Source: Symbiodinium natans (lineage: Eukaryota > Sar > Dinophyceae > Suessiales > Symbiodiniaceae). Taken from it: a stretch of 15,000 nucleotides of DNA. The stretch is taken from positions 40,001 to 55,000 of the forward strand of contig CAJNDS010002219.1 of assembly GCA_905221605.1 (NCBI GenBank), in the 5' to 3' direction. Below the pieces are notes generated by a model. It was not told where the DNA came from. It saw only the letters and a list, made by a program, of their open reading frames with translations, and did not search any database. The translations under genes and the position numbers were made by a program. Numbering within the stretch: position 1 is the first letter of the stretch; every line of letters starts with the position of its first letter. Below, one piece after another: positions 1-5,790 of this stretch.

Positions 1-261
1 ACCCAAGAAAGCAAAAGACTTAAATCTTGTGCTGCATGCACAATTCTATCAGCTTTGTAACCCAGCGATATTACAATAAGGGCACCCTTTTTTGTGTTGG
101 TTACTGTATCAGGGAATTCAATAAGGGTAAGGGTAACACTGGGCTACCAAGTCAGACAGACAAGACCACAGCCAATTCATGCACCCGAGTGTCTGTAGCA
201 CATGAACATGTCTTTCGCAACAGTTCCAAGCCTAACGGTCCATACACACCCGAAAACCCCA

Positions 262-312
262 CGAAACTAACCCTAACCTAACCATCTATCTCTAAGCCCT
301 AAACCTTAGACC
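262..312 (-). repeat. Decayed CCCTAAA telomere-like tract
   Basis: Several adjoining variants of the heptamer (CCCTAAC, GCCCTAAA, CCTTAGA, CCCTAGA) appear on the + strand, so the G-rich strand is minus. No two neighbouring units are both perfect. This looks like an old array that has drifted by point change and small indels. Confidence 0.6.
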
Positions 313-345
313 CTAGACTCCAAAACCTGTATCTCAAATGCCGAA

Positions 346-480
346 TCAGGAGCCGTCCGGGCAGACGGCCACAAGCTCGCCGCTGGCAGTTTGCTGGACG
401 CCGTCGACGTCGCCGGTGTAGCCTTGACGGGATCCACCTCTACTACACCCCCTGCCCTCTTCTATGCCCTTCGCTTTCTC
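346..480 (-). CDS. Coding-like island, possible terminal exon, unknown protein
   Basis: On the minus strand a frame is open from the stop at 483-481 to a TGA at 348-346, giving 44 residues with no ATG. The last 25 codons before the stop (GYTGDVDG near the start, ELVAVCPDGS at the end) use G or C at the third position in 22 of 25 codons and read like ordinary soluble protein. This is the most GC-rich patch of the first kilobase. Two plus-strand frames are also open across it: 310-498 without ATG, and an ATG frame at 338-421. Open frames are therefore not decisive, because the GC-richness alone reduces stops. No domain is recognised. It could be a terminal exon, a gene remnant or chance. Its strand agrees with the coding-like stretch at 750-863, but no clean phase-matched acceptor joining the two was found. 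Confidence 0.2.
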   Translation of the reverse strand, partial: EKAKGIEEGRGCSRGGSRQGYTGDVDGVQQTASGELVAVCPDGS

Positions 481-483
481 CTA

Positions 484-532
484 CGGTTTAGGGTTTAGCG
501 TTTTGATGCTTAGGGCGCAGGGTTTCTAGTTG
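484..532 (+). repeat. Decayed TTTAGGG tract
   Basis: One and a half clean heptamers are followed by drifted units (TTTAGCG, CTTAGGG, GCAGGG) on the + strand. It directly abuts the GC-rich coding-like island, and the plus-strand frame through that island ends in this tract at 496-498. Confidence 0.5.
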
Positions 533-560
533 CCACTCACTTAGAGGAGGGAACTTCCAA

Positions 561-674
561 ATGGCGGTTGCGAAAGAGAGACTTGCCGTTGAGCAACTTG
601 TATCAGCTAAAAATCAGATGGCTAGCTATAGTACAGAATATGAGTCTGTCTTTTCCTATCTTATTCAAGTTTGA
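561..674 (+). CDS. Small open frame, 37 codons, unknown
   Basis: ATG at 561 sits in a purine-rich context (TTCCAAATGG), and the frame runs to TGA at 672-674. The peptide is mixed and hydrophilic (it begins MAVAKERLAVEQL and ends FSYLIQV) and carries no telomere-derived residues, unlike most open frames in the window. A possible GT donor lies at the CAAGTTTGAG next to the stop, so it might be a first exon. Third positions are not GC-biased, and at this length a chance frame is quite possible. No family is recognised. Confidence 0.15.
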   Translation: MAVAKERLAVEQLVSAKNQMASYSTEYESVFSYLIQV

Positions 675-707
675 GGCAAGTAGAGCATAGATGCTATGTG
701 ACTCCGC

Positions 708-926
708 TCACAGGAAATGTCTTGGGAAAATATGAGTCCTTCCCACGACCTCGAACATGAGAAAATGCAGCAAGTGGCGCAAATAGTCTTCGTTGGCCTT
801 GCTGATCATGAACCGAGTCTGGTTGCCTGCGGCTTGTGCGAAATACATCCTTGAAGCCTCAACCTGAAGCGAGAAGTTTTGTGGCAAGGGCCGCGGGCCC
901 AAAACCCTAAAATACGAGTGCCGAAT
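708..926 (-). CDS. Coding-like frame containing a candidate 114-bp exon (863-750)
   Basis: On the minus strand a frame is open from just after the TGA at 929-927 to the TGA at 710-708. There is no in-frame ATG near its beginning; the upstream end carries a decayed AGGGTTTTGGG piece and is probably not coding. Within it, a TTCTCGCTTCAG acceptor-like site ends at 864 and a GAG|GTCGTG donor-like site falls at 750/749. They bound exactly 38 codons with phase 0 at both ends. The encoded stretch (start VEASRMYFAQAAG, middle RFMISKANEDYLRH, end LLHFLMFE) has G/C in 26 of 38 third positions. It looks like a real globular protein, helical and mixed in charge. I do not recognise the family. This is the best coding candidate in the window, as an exon or pseudo-exon. 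The frame on the same strand starting near 1066 looks less protein-like. Confidence 0.3.
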   Translation of the reverse strand: MRHSYFRVLGPRPLPQNFSLQVEASRMYFAQAAGNQTRFMISKANEDYLRHLLHFLMFEVVGRTHIFPRHFL

Positions 927-1123
927 TCAAGATTGTCACACCTCTTCCCAAAGGCTGTGTGACGGTTCACGCGTTTCTCTTGGTGTTTTCGGTGCGAAGT
1001 CCCATGTGAAGGAATCATTACCGCCCAACGCAGCCGGATGGCAAAGCCAAGAACCAAAACGAGCAAAGCAAACTGTCTGATCCCTGTCTACTCCCTGAGC
1101 CGTAAGTGCAGAGAGTTACAACT

Positions 1124-1170
1124 TAAACCCTAAACCCTAAACCCTAAACCCTAAACCCTAAATAAACCCT
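1124..1170 (-). repeat. CCCTAAA array, five near-perfect units
   Basis: Five consecutive perfect heptamers on the + strand end in an AAATAAACCCT variant. The block starts abruptly after ordinary sequence (GTTACAACT) and ends just as abruptly. It is the first clean block of the mosaic that fills 1.1-5.6 kb. Confidence 0.9.
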
Positions 1171-1302
1171 CCGAAAACATATACCTTATACCCTGGGACT
1201 CCAAGAATACAATCACACACACGTCGAGGCCAAAACCTGGAAAAAATCTGCCCCAGAAGGAATAGTAATTAGCTCTTGAGGAAACTGTTATTGTACAGGG
1301 TC

Positions 1303-1329
1303 AAACCCTAAGCCCTTAAACCCCAAACC
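1303..1329 (-). repeat. Short decayed CCCTAAA tract
   Basis: Units CCCTAAG, CCCTTAAA and CCCCAAA follow each other. All are one change away from the heptamer, so this is a remnant array. Confidence 0.5.
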
Positions 1330-1454
1330 AAAACAAACTACTAAAGGGGCCCGAATAAATCAAACAGGCTCTTTTTTTGAGGGGGGGGCGGGGATGTCTG
1401 AATAGTATACTTGTATGGAAACCATAAGGGAATAAAATGAGTACTTCTTCCGAC

Positions 1455-1525
1455 CCAAACCCTAACCCAAAACCCCAACCCCCCCCCCCCCCCCCCCCGA
1501 AAAAAAAAAAAAAAAAACCAAAAAA
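1455..1525. repeat. Telomere-like tract grading into C20 then A18 homopolymers
   Basis: Decayed CCCTAAA-like units (1455-1478) run straight into 20 C residues (1479-1498). A single G is followed by 18 A residues (1500-1517), then CC and six more A. The open frames that cross this on both strands (proline/lysine-rich on plus, phenylalanine/glycine-rich on minus) are products of the homopolymers and should not be read as genes. Run lengths may be inexact, since such tracts are hard to sequence. Confidence 0.85.
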
Positions 1526-1642
1526 CAATCAAGTGCGAAGGACAAGGGAGAAGATGGCTTCGCTCGATGGAGTCAAGGCTGTCAAAGAACATCCACGGCG
1601 AGCTCCTGCTCAAAGGGGGTCACACTCGGACCCCTAAGTACA

Positions 1643-1791
1643 GGGTTTAGGGTTTAGGGGGTTTAGGGGGTTTAGGGTTTAGGGTTTAGGGTTCAGGGTT
1701 CAGGGGTTTAGGGTTTAGGGTTCAGGGTTTAGGGGTTTAGGGTTTAGGGTTTAGGGTTTAGGGTTTAGGGTGTAGGGTTTAGGGTTTAGGG
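1643..1791 (+). repeat. TTTAGGG array with TTCAGGG and GGGG-expanded units
   Basis: About 20 units run head-to-tail on the + strand. Most are TTTAGGG; interspersed are TTCAGGG (three times), TGTAGGG and units lengthened to four or five G. The array starts after CCCCTAAGTACAGGG and stops at GTACCC. The mixture of clean and variant units suggests an older array than the perfect ones further on. Confidence 0.95.
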
Positions 1792-1903
1792 TACCCTTAT
1801 GTTGTTCTCCTAACAGGCCTTTAGAGGACCTTGAAGAACGGTTCCCAAGGGTAGAACCTTAGGGCTCCAAGGTAGAGTCTCATGACCTGCAGCATGGAAA
1901 GAG
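1792..1903. other. Unique spacer between two G-strand arrays
   Basis: About 110 bp of non-repetitive DNA. Two near-copies of a 10-11-mer lie in it (CCAAGGGTAGA near 1848 and CCAAGGTAGA near 1869). No open frame of note. Confidence 0.5.
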
Positions 1904-2115
1904 TTTAGGGTTTAGGGTTTTAGGGGGTTTAGGGTTTTAGGGGTTTTAGGGGTTTTAGGGGTTTTAGGGGTTATAGGGGTTTAGGGTTTAGGGTTTAGGG
2001 TTTAGGGGTTTTGGGGGGTTTAGGGTTTAGGGTTTAGGGTTTAGGGCTTAGGGCTTATAGGGCTTAGGGTTTAGGGTTTAGGGTTTAGGGTGGGGGGGGG
2101 GGGGGGGGTGGGGGG
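1904..2115 (+). repeat. TTTAGGG array with a nonamer sub-array, ending in poly-G
   Basis: Heptamers give way to four perfect TTTTAGGGG nonamers (1935-1970) plus a TTATAGGGG variant (1971-1979). Heptamers then resume, with CTTAGGG variants, to 2090. After one T comes a run of 17 G (2092-2108), then T and six more G. Clustering of identical nonamers shows local copying of a variant unit. The poly-G lies at the 3' end of the G-rich strand. Confidence 0.95.
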
Positions 2116-2312
2116 TCAGGGTTTAAGGATTAGGTTCGTTTCTTGCGGGGGATCCAAGATCAAAGGTGCTCGTATGTGTTCTTGAAAGTTATATAAATAA
2201 TTAGTCTCATAGTTTCTTTGATTTTGGCTTGTTTTTGTTTTTTTCTTGGGGGGGGGGGGGTACAACGATGGCATGGCCAGGTTGCTAAGTTTTAGTCCCT
2301 TTAGGATTGAGA
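2116..2312. other. Unique T-rich spacer with G13 run
   Basis: The spacer holds a T-rich stretch (about 2205-2247) running into 13 G (2248-2260). No convincing open frame. It separates a G-strand array from a C-strand array, so the G-rich 3' ends of the two flanking blocks face each other. Confidence 0.5.
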
Positions 2313-2453
2313 CCCTAAACCCTAAACCCTTAACCCCAAACCCTAAACCCTAAACCCCAAACCCTGAACCCTAAACCCTAAACCCTAAACCCTTAACCCC
2401 AAACCCTAAACCCTAAACCCTAAACCCTAAACCCTAAACCCTAAACCCTAACC
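2313..2453 (-). repeat. CCCTAAA array, about 20 units
   Basis: Mostly perfect CCCTAAA on the + strand with a recurring variant pair, CCTTAACCCC (2329 and 2391 regions), showing that a multi-unit segment was duplicated inside the array. It ends at CCCTAACCG. Confidence 0.95.
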
Positions 2454-2549
2454 GCCGAAGAAACGAGGGGTCCAGGAGACGTTCCAGCCACGGAAGAAGT
2501 CCAACACTGTGCCATCCTGGAAGTATGCCTGGCTTTGGGTTGGGGTGCA

Positions 2550-2614
2550 CCCTAAACTCTAAACCCTAAACCCTAAACCCTGAACCCTAAACCCTAAACT
2601 CTAAACCCTAAACC
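2550..2614 (-). repeat. CCCTAAA array, about nine units
   Basis: Head-to-tail heptamers on the + strand with CTCTAAA variants near both ends and one CCCTGAA. The array exits into unique DNA through AAACCGC. Confidence 0.93.
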
Positions 2615-2719
2615 GCATATCCCATCTTGCACCGGAAGCCCGAGTCAATATCCCAGCGCAAGGATTCCTCAAGTTTTTCGGGCTTAGGGTGCTGGGGGTT
2701 TAGTGTTTTGAGGCGAAGA

Positions 2720-2760
2720 CCCTAAACCCTAAACCCTCAACCCTAACCCTAAACTCTAAA
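2720..2760 (-). repeat. CCCTAAA array, six units, variable
   Basis: Two clean heptamers are followed by CCCTCAA, the hexamer CCCTAA, CCCTAAA and CTCTAAA. It begins after GAAGA, a junction similar to that of the array at 2313. Confidence 0.85.
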
Positions 2761-2880
2761 TCACAGGCTTTGGCTGAGGCTGCAAGCATACTGGAGACAG
2801 CAGGAAGGCTAACTATAGTTCGGGGCCTTTCGGCACCTGGTACTACTTAAAGACTCACATGGCCAGCTCAGGGTCCTGGC

Positions 2881-2946
2881 AACCCTAAACCCTAAACCCT
2901 AGACCCCTAAACCCCTAAACCCTAAACCCTGAGCCCGAACCCCTTA
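2881..2946 (-). repeat. CCCTAAA array with octamer units
   Basis: Heptamers alternate with CCCCTAAA octamers and decay at the right end (CCCTGAGCCCGAACCCC). Confidence 0.9.
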
Positions 2947-2985
2947 AAGGCCTCGACCCTCTGTCCTGCGCTTGACCCCACAGAC

Positions 2986-3077
2986 CCCTAAACTTTAGGG
3001 TTTAGGGTTTAGGGTTTAGGGTTTAGGGTTTAGGGTTTAGGGTTTAGGGTTTAGGGTTTAGGGTTTAGGGTTTAGGG
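2986..3077 (+). repeat. Perfect 12-unit TTTAGGG array with mirror unit at its start
   Basis: Twelve perfect heptamers (2994-3077) are preceded by a single inverted unit. CCCTAAA (2986-2992), one C, then TTTAGGG (2994-3000) form a perfect palindrome. The array ends in the junction 10-mer GGGCTACTCG (3075-3084), which recurs twice elsewhere. No sequence drift is visible, so the array is young or under homogenisation. Confidence 0.97.
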
Positions 3078-3080
3078 CTA

Positions 3081-3167
3081 CTCGGAGGTTCATGGGTTCT
3101 CATAAGTCGGGTTATAAGTAGGGCAACTTCTAGCCCTACTTATGAGTACCCCTGAACCTTCAAGTAA
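3081..3167. mobile_element. Small foldback element, relative of the one at 7012-7184
   Basis: The left arm contains AGGTTCATGGGT then TCTCATAAG. The right arm, read on the minus strand, is CTTGAAGGTTCAGGGGTAC then TCATAAGTAGGG, so the ends are inverted copies. An inner perfect 10-bp stem (ATAAGTAGGG at 3114-3123 with CCCTACTTAT at 3134-3143) has a 10-nt loop. No coding capacity, so it fits a MITE-like element. The terminal GAACCTTCAAGTAA is shared with the element at 7012. Target duplications are not evident. Confidence 0.55.
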
Positions 3168-3201
3168 ACCTTAAATCCCGCGTGTTTTTTGGAGGGTTTT
3201 A

Positions 3202-3337
3202 CCCTAAACCCTAACCCTAAACCCTAAACCCTGAACCCTAAACCCTAAACCCCTAAACCCCCAAACCCCTAAACCCCTAAACCCCTAAACCCCTAAACCC
3301 CTAAACCCTAAACCCTAAACCCTAAACCCTAAACCCT
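3202..3337 (-). repeat. CCCTAAA array enclosing seven CCCCTAAA octamers
   Basis: Heptamers flank a block of octamers at 3250-3305 (seven units, one of them CCCCCAAA), after which perfect heptamers resume. The abrupt 7-8-7 change indicates local amplification of one variant unit within an existing array. Confidence 0.95.
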
Positions 3338-3698
3338 CTTGACCTCAACCCCTGGGCAGCCTGCTCCCGAACACGCTGCGGAATGAACGCGGATGCTTTG
3401 CCGACGTAGCCTCAGAACTTGGCTGCACTCAGGAGGGTAGCTATAAATTAAACTTTTAGCTGCCTGATTAAGAAACCCAATGAACCCAAAAATGGTAAGC
3501 ATCTAAAGTTACGTTAAAGTACCACAAACAGAACTACCAGCGATGGCGGAGCTTGCGGTGTCCGAAAAAAGGGGCGCTTGGGTTTAGGTTTTTGGTGGGG
3601 TTTAAGGCTCCGGGCTCTCAAGGCTCTCTAAGCACTCCGCGCAGCCACACGCCGGAGTGCAAACATTAGGGCTTCGAGTTGCAGGGTAAGGTTTAAAA
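3338..3698. other. Unique spacer, no supported gene
   Basis: About 360 bp of mixed sequence with only weak G-rich telomere-like pieces near 3580-3605 and 3667-3692. No open frame of note on either strand and no RNA-like fold was recognised. Confidence 0.5.
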
Positions 3699-3786
3699 CC
3701 CTAAACCCTAAACCCTAAACCCTAAAGCCTAAAACCCTAAACCCTAAACCCTAAACCCTAAACCCGAAACCGTGTTTAGGGTTTAC
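3699..3786 (-). repeat. CCCTAAA array with orientation switch at its right end
   Basis: About ten mostly perfect C-strand heptamers decay through CCCGAAACCGT. The orientation then flips to GTTTAGGGTTTA (3774-3785). The C-then-G order is the same as at 2986-3000 and opposite to that expected for two telomeres fused end to end. Confidence 0.93.
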
Positions 3787-3914
3787 AGAGTGGACTGCGC
3801 AGCGCAAAAATTTGGTGTGGCCAGGGGTCCTGCTTTTGATGCAGGGTTGGTCTGGTATGCTCTTAAACTTAGTTGTCCAGTAACCTGGGGGAACTAAAGG
3901 TTAACCTTTGGGGG

Positions 3915-3949
3915 TTTAGGGTTTAGGGTTTAGGGTTTAGGGTTTAGGG
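3915..3949 (+). repeat. Perfect TTTAGGG array, five units
   Basis: Five identical heptamers are followed by TTGGG and then an AT-rich palindrome (TTATAAT A ATTATAA, 3956-3970). Both edges are sharp. Confidence 0.95.
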
Positions 3950-4093
3950 TTGGGATTATAATAATTATAAGGGGATCATACTATTTAGCAAGGTTAAAGG
4001 CTACCTACTCTACTACGAGGTAGAAGAGGGCTCTAGTTACCGACACAGACTCGGCCTGGCCATACAAGGACCTACGACTCACGAAAAGGGTTG

Positions 4094-4149
4094 AGGGTTT
4101 AGGGTTTAGTGAACTAAGCTGCGAGGCCTTCACCCTAAACCCTTAACCC
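4094..4149. repeat. Short facing pair: TTTAGGG then CCCTAAA
   Basis: Two G-strand units (4098-4108) and about two C-strand units (4133-4149) face each other across about 24 bp of unique sequence. The G-then-C order resembles a telomere-telomere junction, but so few units may be chance within this repeat-rich region. Confidence 0.75.
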
Positions 4150-4173
4150 CTGCACCTCCAAACTCTACTAAGA

Positions 4174-4245
4174 CCCAAACCCTGAACCCTAAACCCTAAA
4201 CCCTAAACCCTAAACCCTAAACCCTAAACCCTACACCCTAACCCT
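4174..4245 (-). repeat. CCCTAAA array, about ten units
   Basis: A perfect core with variant edges (CCCAAAC, CCCTGAA at the left; CCCTACA, CCCTAAC at the right). Edge variants with a clean centre suggest homogenisation strongest in the middle. Confidence 0.95.
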
Positions 4246-4351
4246 GCAGGCCCTTCTTCGAGTACCTGGCCCATGCTTCCAGCATTGATCGGTGCGATGG
4301 AGGTGAAACGAGCCTGGTCAGGGGCCTTGCTTCTTGAGGATATTTCTGTGG

Positions 4352-4440
4352 TTTAGGGTTTAGGGTTTAGGGTTTAGGGTTTAGGGTTTAGGGGGTTTAG
4401 GGGGTTTATGGGGTTTGTGGGTTTCGAGGGTTGTGAGGGC
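4352..4440 (+). repeat. TTTAGGG array decaying rightwards
   Basis: Five perfect heptamers are followed by GGGGG-expanded units, then progressively altered units (TTTATGGGG, TTTGTGGG, TTTCGAGGG, TTGTGAGGG). One side is clean and the other graded. Confidence 0.92.
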
Positions 4441-4501
4441 TCAGAGGTTAGAACTCGTCGACATGCTCCAAGCTTCGTTATACCATCCCCTCCCTGACAC
4501 T

Positions 4502-4685
4502 CTAAACCCTAAACCCTAAACCCTAAACCCTAAACCCTAAACCCTAAACGAAACCCTAAACCCTAAACCCTAAACCCTAAACCCTAAACCCTAACCCTAA
4601 ACCCTAAACCCTAAACCCTAAACCCTAAACCCTAAACCCTAAACCCTAAACCCTAAACCCTAAACCCTAAACCCTAAACCCTAAA
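4502..4685 (-). repeat. Longest CCCTAAA array, 24 heptamers
   Basis: Six perfect units are followed by a CG interruption at 4549-4550, then five perfect units, a single hexamer CCCTAA (4589-4594) and 13 more perfect units (4595-4685). Apart from the two interruptions there is no drift over more than 180 bp. It ends sharply at CCGTGG. Unique DNA on both sides shows it is interstitial rather than a chromosome end. Confidence 0.98.
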
Positions 4686-4835
4686 CCGTGGCAAAACCCG
4701 CAACACATGTACAACCAGCTTGCACCTTCGCCCCTGTTACTTTTGCGGCTTGATGCACCAAACAGATCGTTTAGCGCCAGCGTTTGTGAGGTCAACGGTA
4801 AAGCACCCTCCCGGGTAGTTGTCTGGATGCCTAGA
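4686..4835. other. Unique spacer carrying a GCACCCTC motif
   Basis: About 150 bp without repeats. GGTAAAGCACCCTC near its right part (4797-4810) is partly mirrored by GAGGGTGCTT beyond the next array at 4901-4910, so the following array sits between inverted copies of a short word. Confidence 0.45.
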
Positions 4836-4891
4836 CCCTAAACCCTAAACCCTAAACCCTAAACCCTAAACCCTAAACCCTAAACCCTAAA
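4836..4891 (-). repeat. Perfect CCCTAAA array, eight units
   Basis: Eight identical heptamers lie between CTAGA on the left and AGGTAAAG on the right. Confidence 0.97.
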
Positions 4892-4895
4892 AGGT

Positions 4896-4971
4896 AAAGT
4901 GAGGGTGCTTCGGCCGATAGCCTACTGTTATCAGCAAGCTGCCCCAACGCGCCGAAGCACACCCTTCATTT
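4896..4971. repeat. Imperfect inverted repeat next to a telomere array
   Basis: AAAGTGAGGGTGCTTCGG (4896-4913) is mirrored by CCGAAGCACACCCTTCATTT (4952-4971), with small gaps in the stem and a loop of about 38 nt. It could be a small foldback remnant or a structured transcript segment. No coding content. Confidence 0.5.
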
Positions 4972-5005
4972 CTCTTGAGCCGACGTGAACCCCCCGTAAC
5001 ACTTG

Positions 5006-5094
5006 TTTAGGGTCGTTAGGGTTTAGGGTTTAGGGTGGTTTAGGGTTTAGGGTTTAGGGTTTAGGGTTTAGGGTTTAGGGTTTAGGGTCTAGGG
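5006..5094 (+). repeat. TTTAGGG array, about 11 units, ending in GGGCTACTCG
   Basis: Irregular units at the left (TTTAGGGTCG, GTGGTTTAGGG) lead into a clean run, then TCTAGGG. The right edge is the 10-mer GGGCTACTCG (5092-5101), identical to the right edge of the array at 2994. Confidence 0.95.
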
Positions 5095-5237
5095 CTACTC
5101 GAGTTTAGGCTTAGGAGCTAAGCGTCTCGTTCTGACGGTTTTAGCCAAGGGAGGTCCTGCCTGGATCTCATTCCACTCATTTGCGTAACCCTCGGCCCAG
5201 GTCTCCATGTTGATGTGGCTGTAGGTCACCTCATAAG

Positions 5238-5342
5238 TTTAGGGTTTAGGGTTTAGGGTTTGGGGTTTAGGGTTTAGGGTTTAGGGTTTAGGGTTTAGGG
5301 TTTAGGGTTTAGGGTTTAGGGTTTAGGGTTTAGGGTTTAGGG
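5238..5342 (+). repeat. TTTAGGG array, 15 units, one variant
   Basis: Three perfect units, one TTTGGGG (5259-5265), then 11 perfect units, cut off at TTTGCCCC. It is the longest G-strand run in the left half. Confidence 0.98.
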
Positions 5343-5481
5343 TTTGCCCCATCATGAAGGCACCGCCGAGGGGCCGTGGTGGCCACCCCGCATGCATTTT
5401 CAAGCCCCTCTTGGGTTCAGAGCCCTTCAAAGTCACAAGCTTCCCAGAACTCCAGTTGCGCATACCGTAATACCAGCTTCA
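5343..5481. other. GC-rich unique spacer
   Basis: About 140 bp, GC-rich around 5360-5400, with no repeat and no frame that can be supported. It separates outward-type G-strand units on the left from the fusion-like junction at 5482. Confidence 0.45.
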
Positions 5482-5558
5482 GGGTTTAGGAACCCTAAAC
5501 CCTAAACCCTAAACCCTAAGCCTAAACCCTAAACCCTAAACCCCAAACCCTAAACCCC
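5482..5558 (-). repeat. CCCTAAA array with TTTAGG joined directly to its start
   Basis: GGGTTTAGG (5482-5490) is followed at once by AACCCTAAACCC and about nine C-strand units (some CCCCAAA, one CCTAAG). G-strand joined directly to C-strand is the arrangement expected of an end-to-end telomere junction, although only about 1.5 units lie on the G side. Confidence 0.92.
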
Positions 5559-5648
5559 AGTTCACTCCGTCCTCCTCGGCTTTCCTCAGGCGAGTTTGAG
5601 GCCCAGGAGGGATCAGAGACTTCCAATCCTGACAACCCCCGACCCTAA

Positions 5649-5790
5649 ACCTTAAAACCCTTAAAACCCCTAAAACCCTTAAAACCCTTAAAACCCTTAA
5701 AACCCTCAAAACCCTTAAAGTCCTTAAAGCCCTTAAAACCCTCAAAAGCCTTAAAACCCTTAAAACCCTTAAAACCCTTAAAACCCTAAA
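5649..5790 (-). repeat. Nonamer array, CCCTTAAAA, about 15 copies
   Basis: Tandem 9-base units with single-base variants (CCCTCAAAA, CCCTTAAAG, TCCTTAAAG, GCCTTAAAA) run across about 135 bp and then pass into CCCTAAACCC. Because the period is a multiple of three, the minus strand has an open frame of repeated Val-Leu-Arg between 5536 and 5814. That frame is a by-product of the repeat and not a supported gene. The unit is the telomere heptamer plus two bases, so it probably arose from a variant unit. Confidence 0.93.

Noticed and set aside
1316-1637. Open frames on both strands crossing the C20/A18 run
   Set aside because: Their residues are Pro/Lys or Phe/Gly runs read from homopolymers and telomere-like units. 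They are products of low-complexity DNA with no protein-like part long enough to support.
4502-4685. A true chromosome end
   Set aside because: Unique DNA continues on both sides, and equally long arrays occur in the opposite orientation elsewhere, so it is interstitial.
1124-5560. CRISPR-like array (repeats separated by spacers)
   Set aside because: The repeat blocks vary in length and orientation, are made of a 7-base telomere unit, and the spacers range from tens to hundreds of bases. There is no fixed direct repeat and there are no cas genes.
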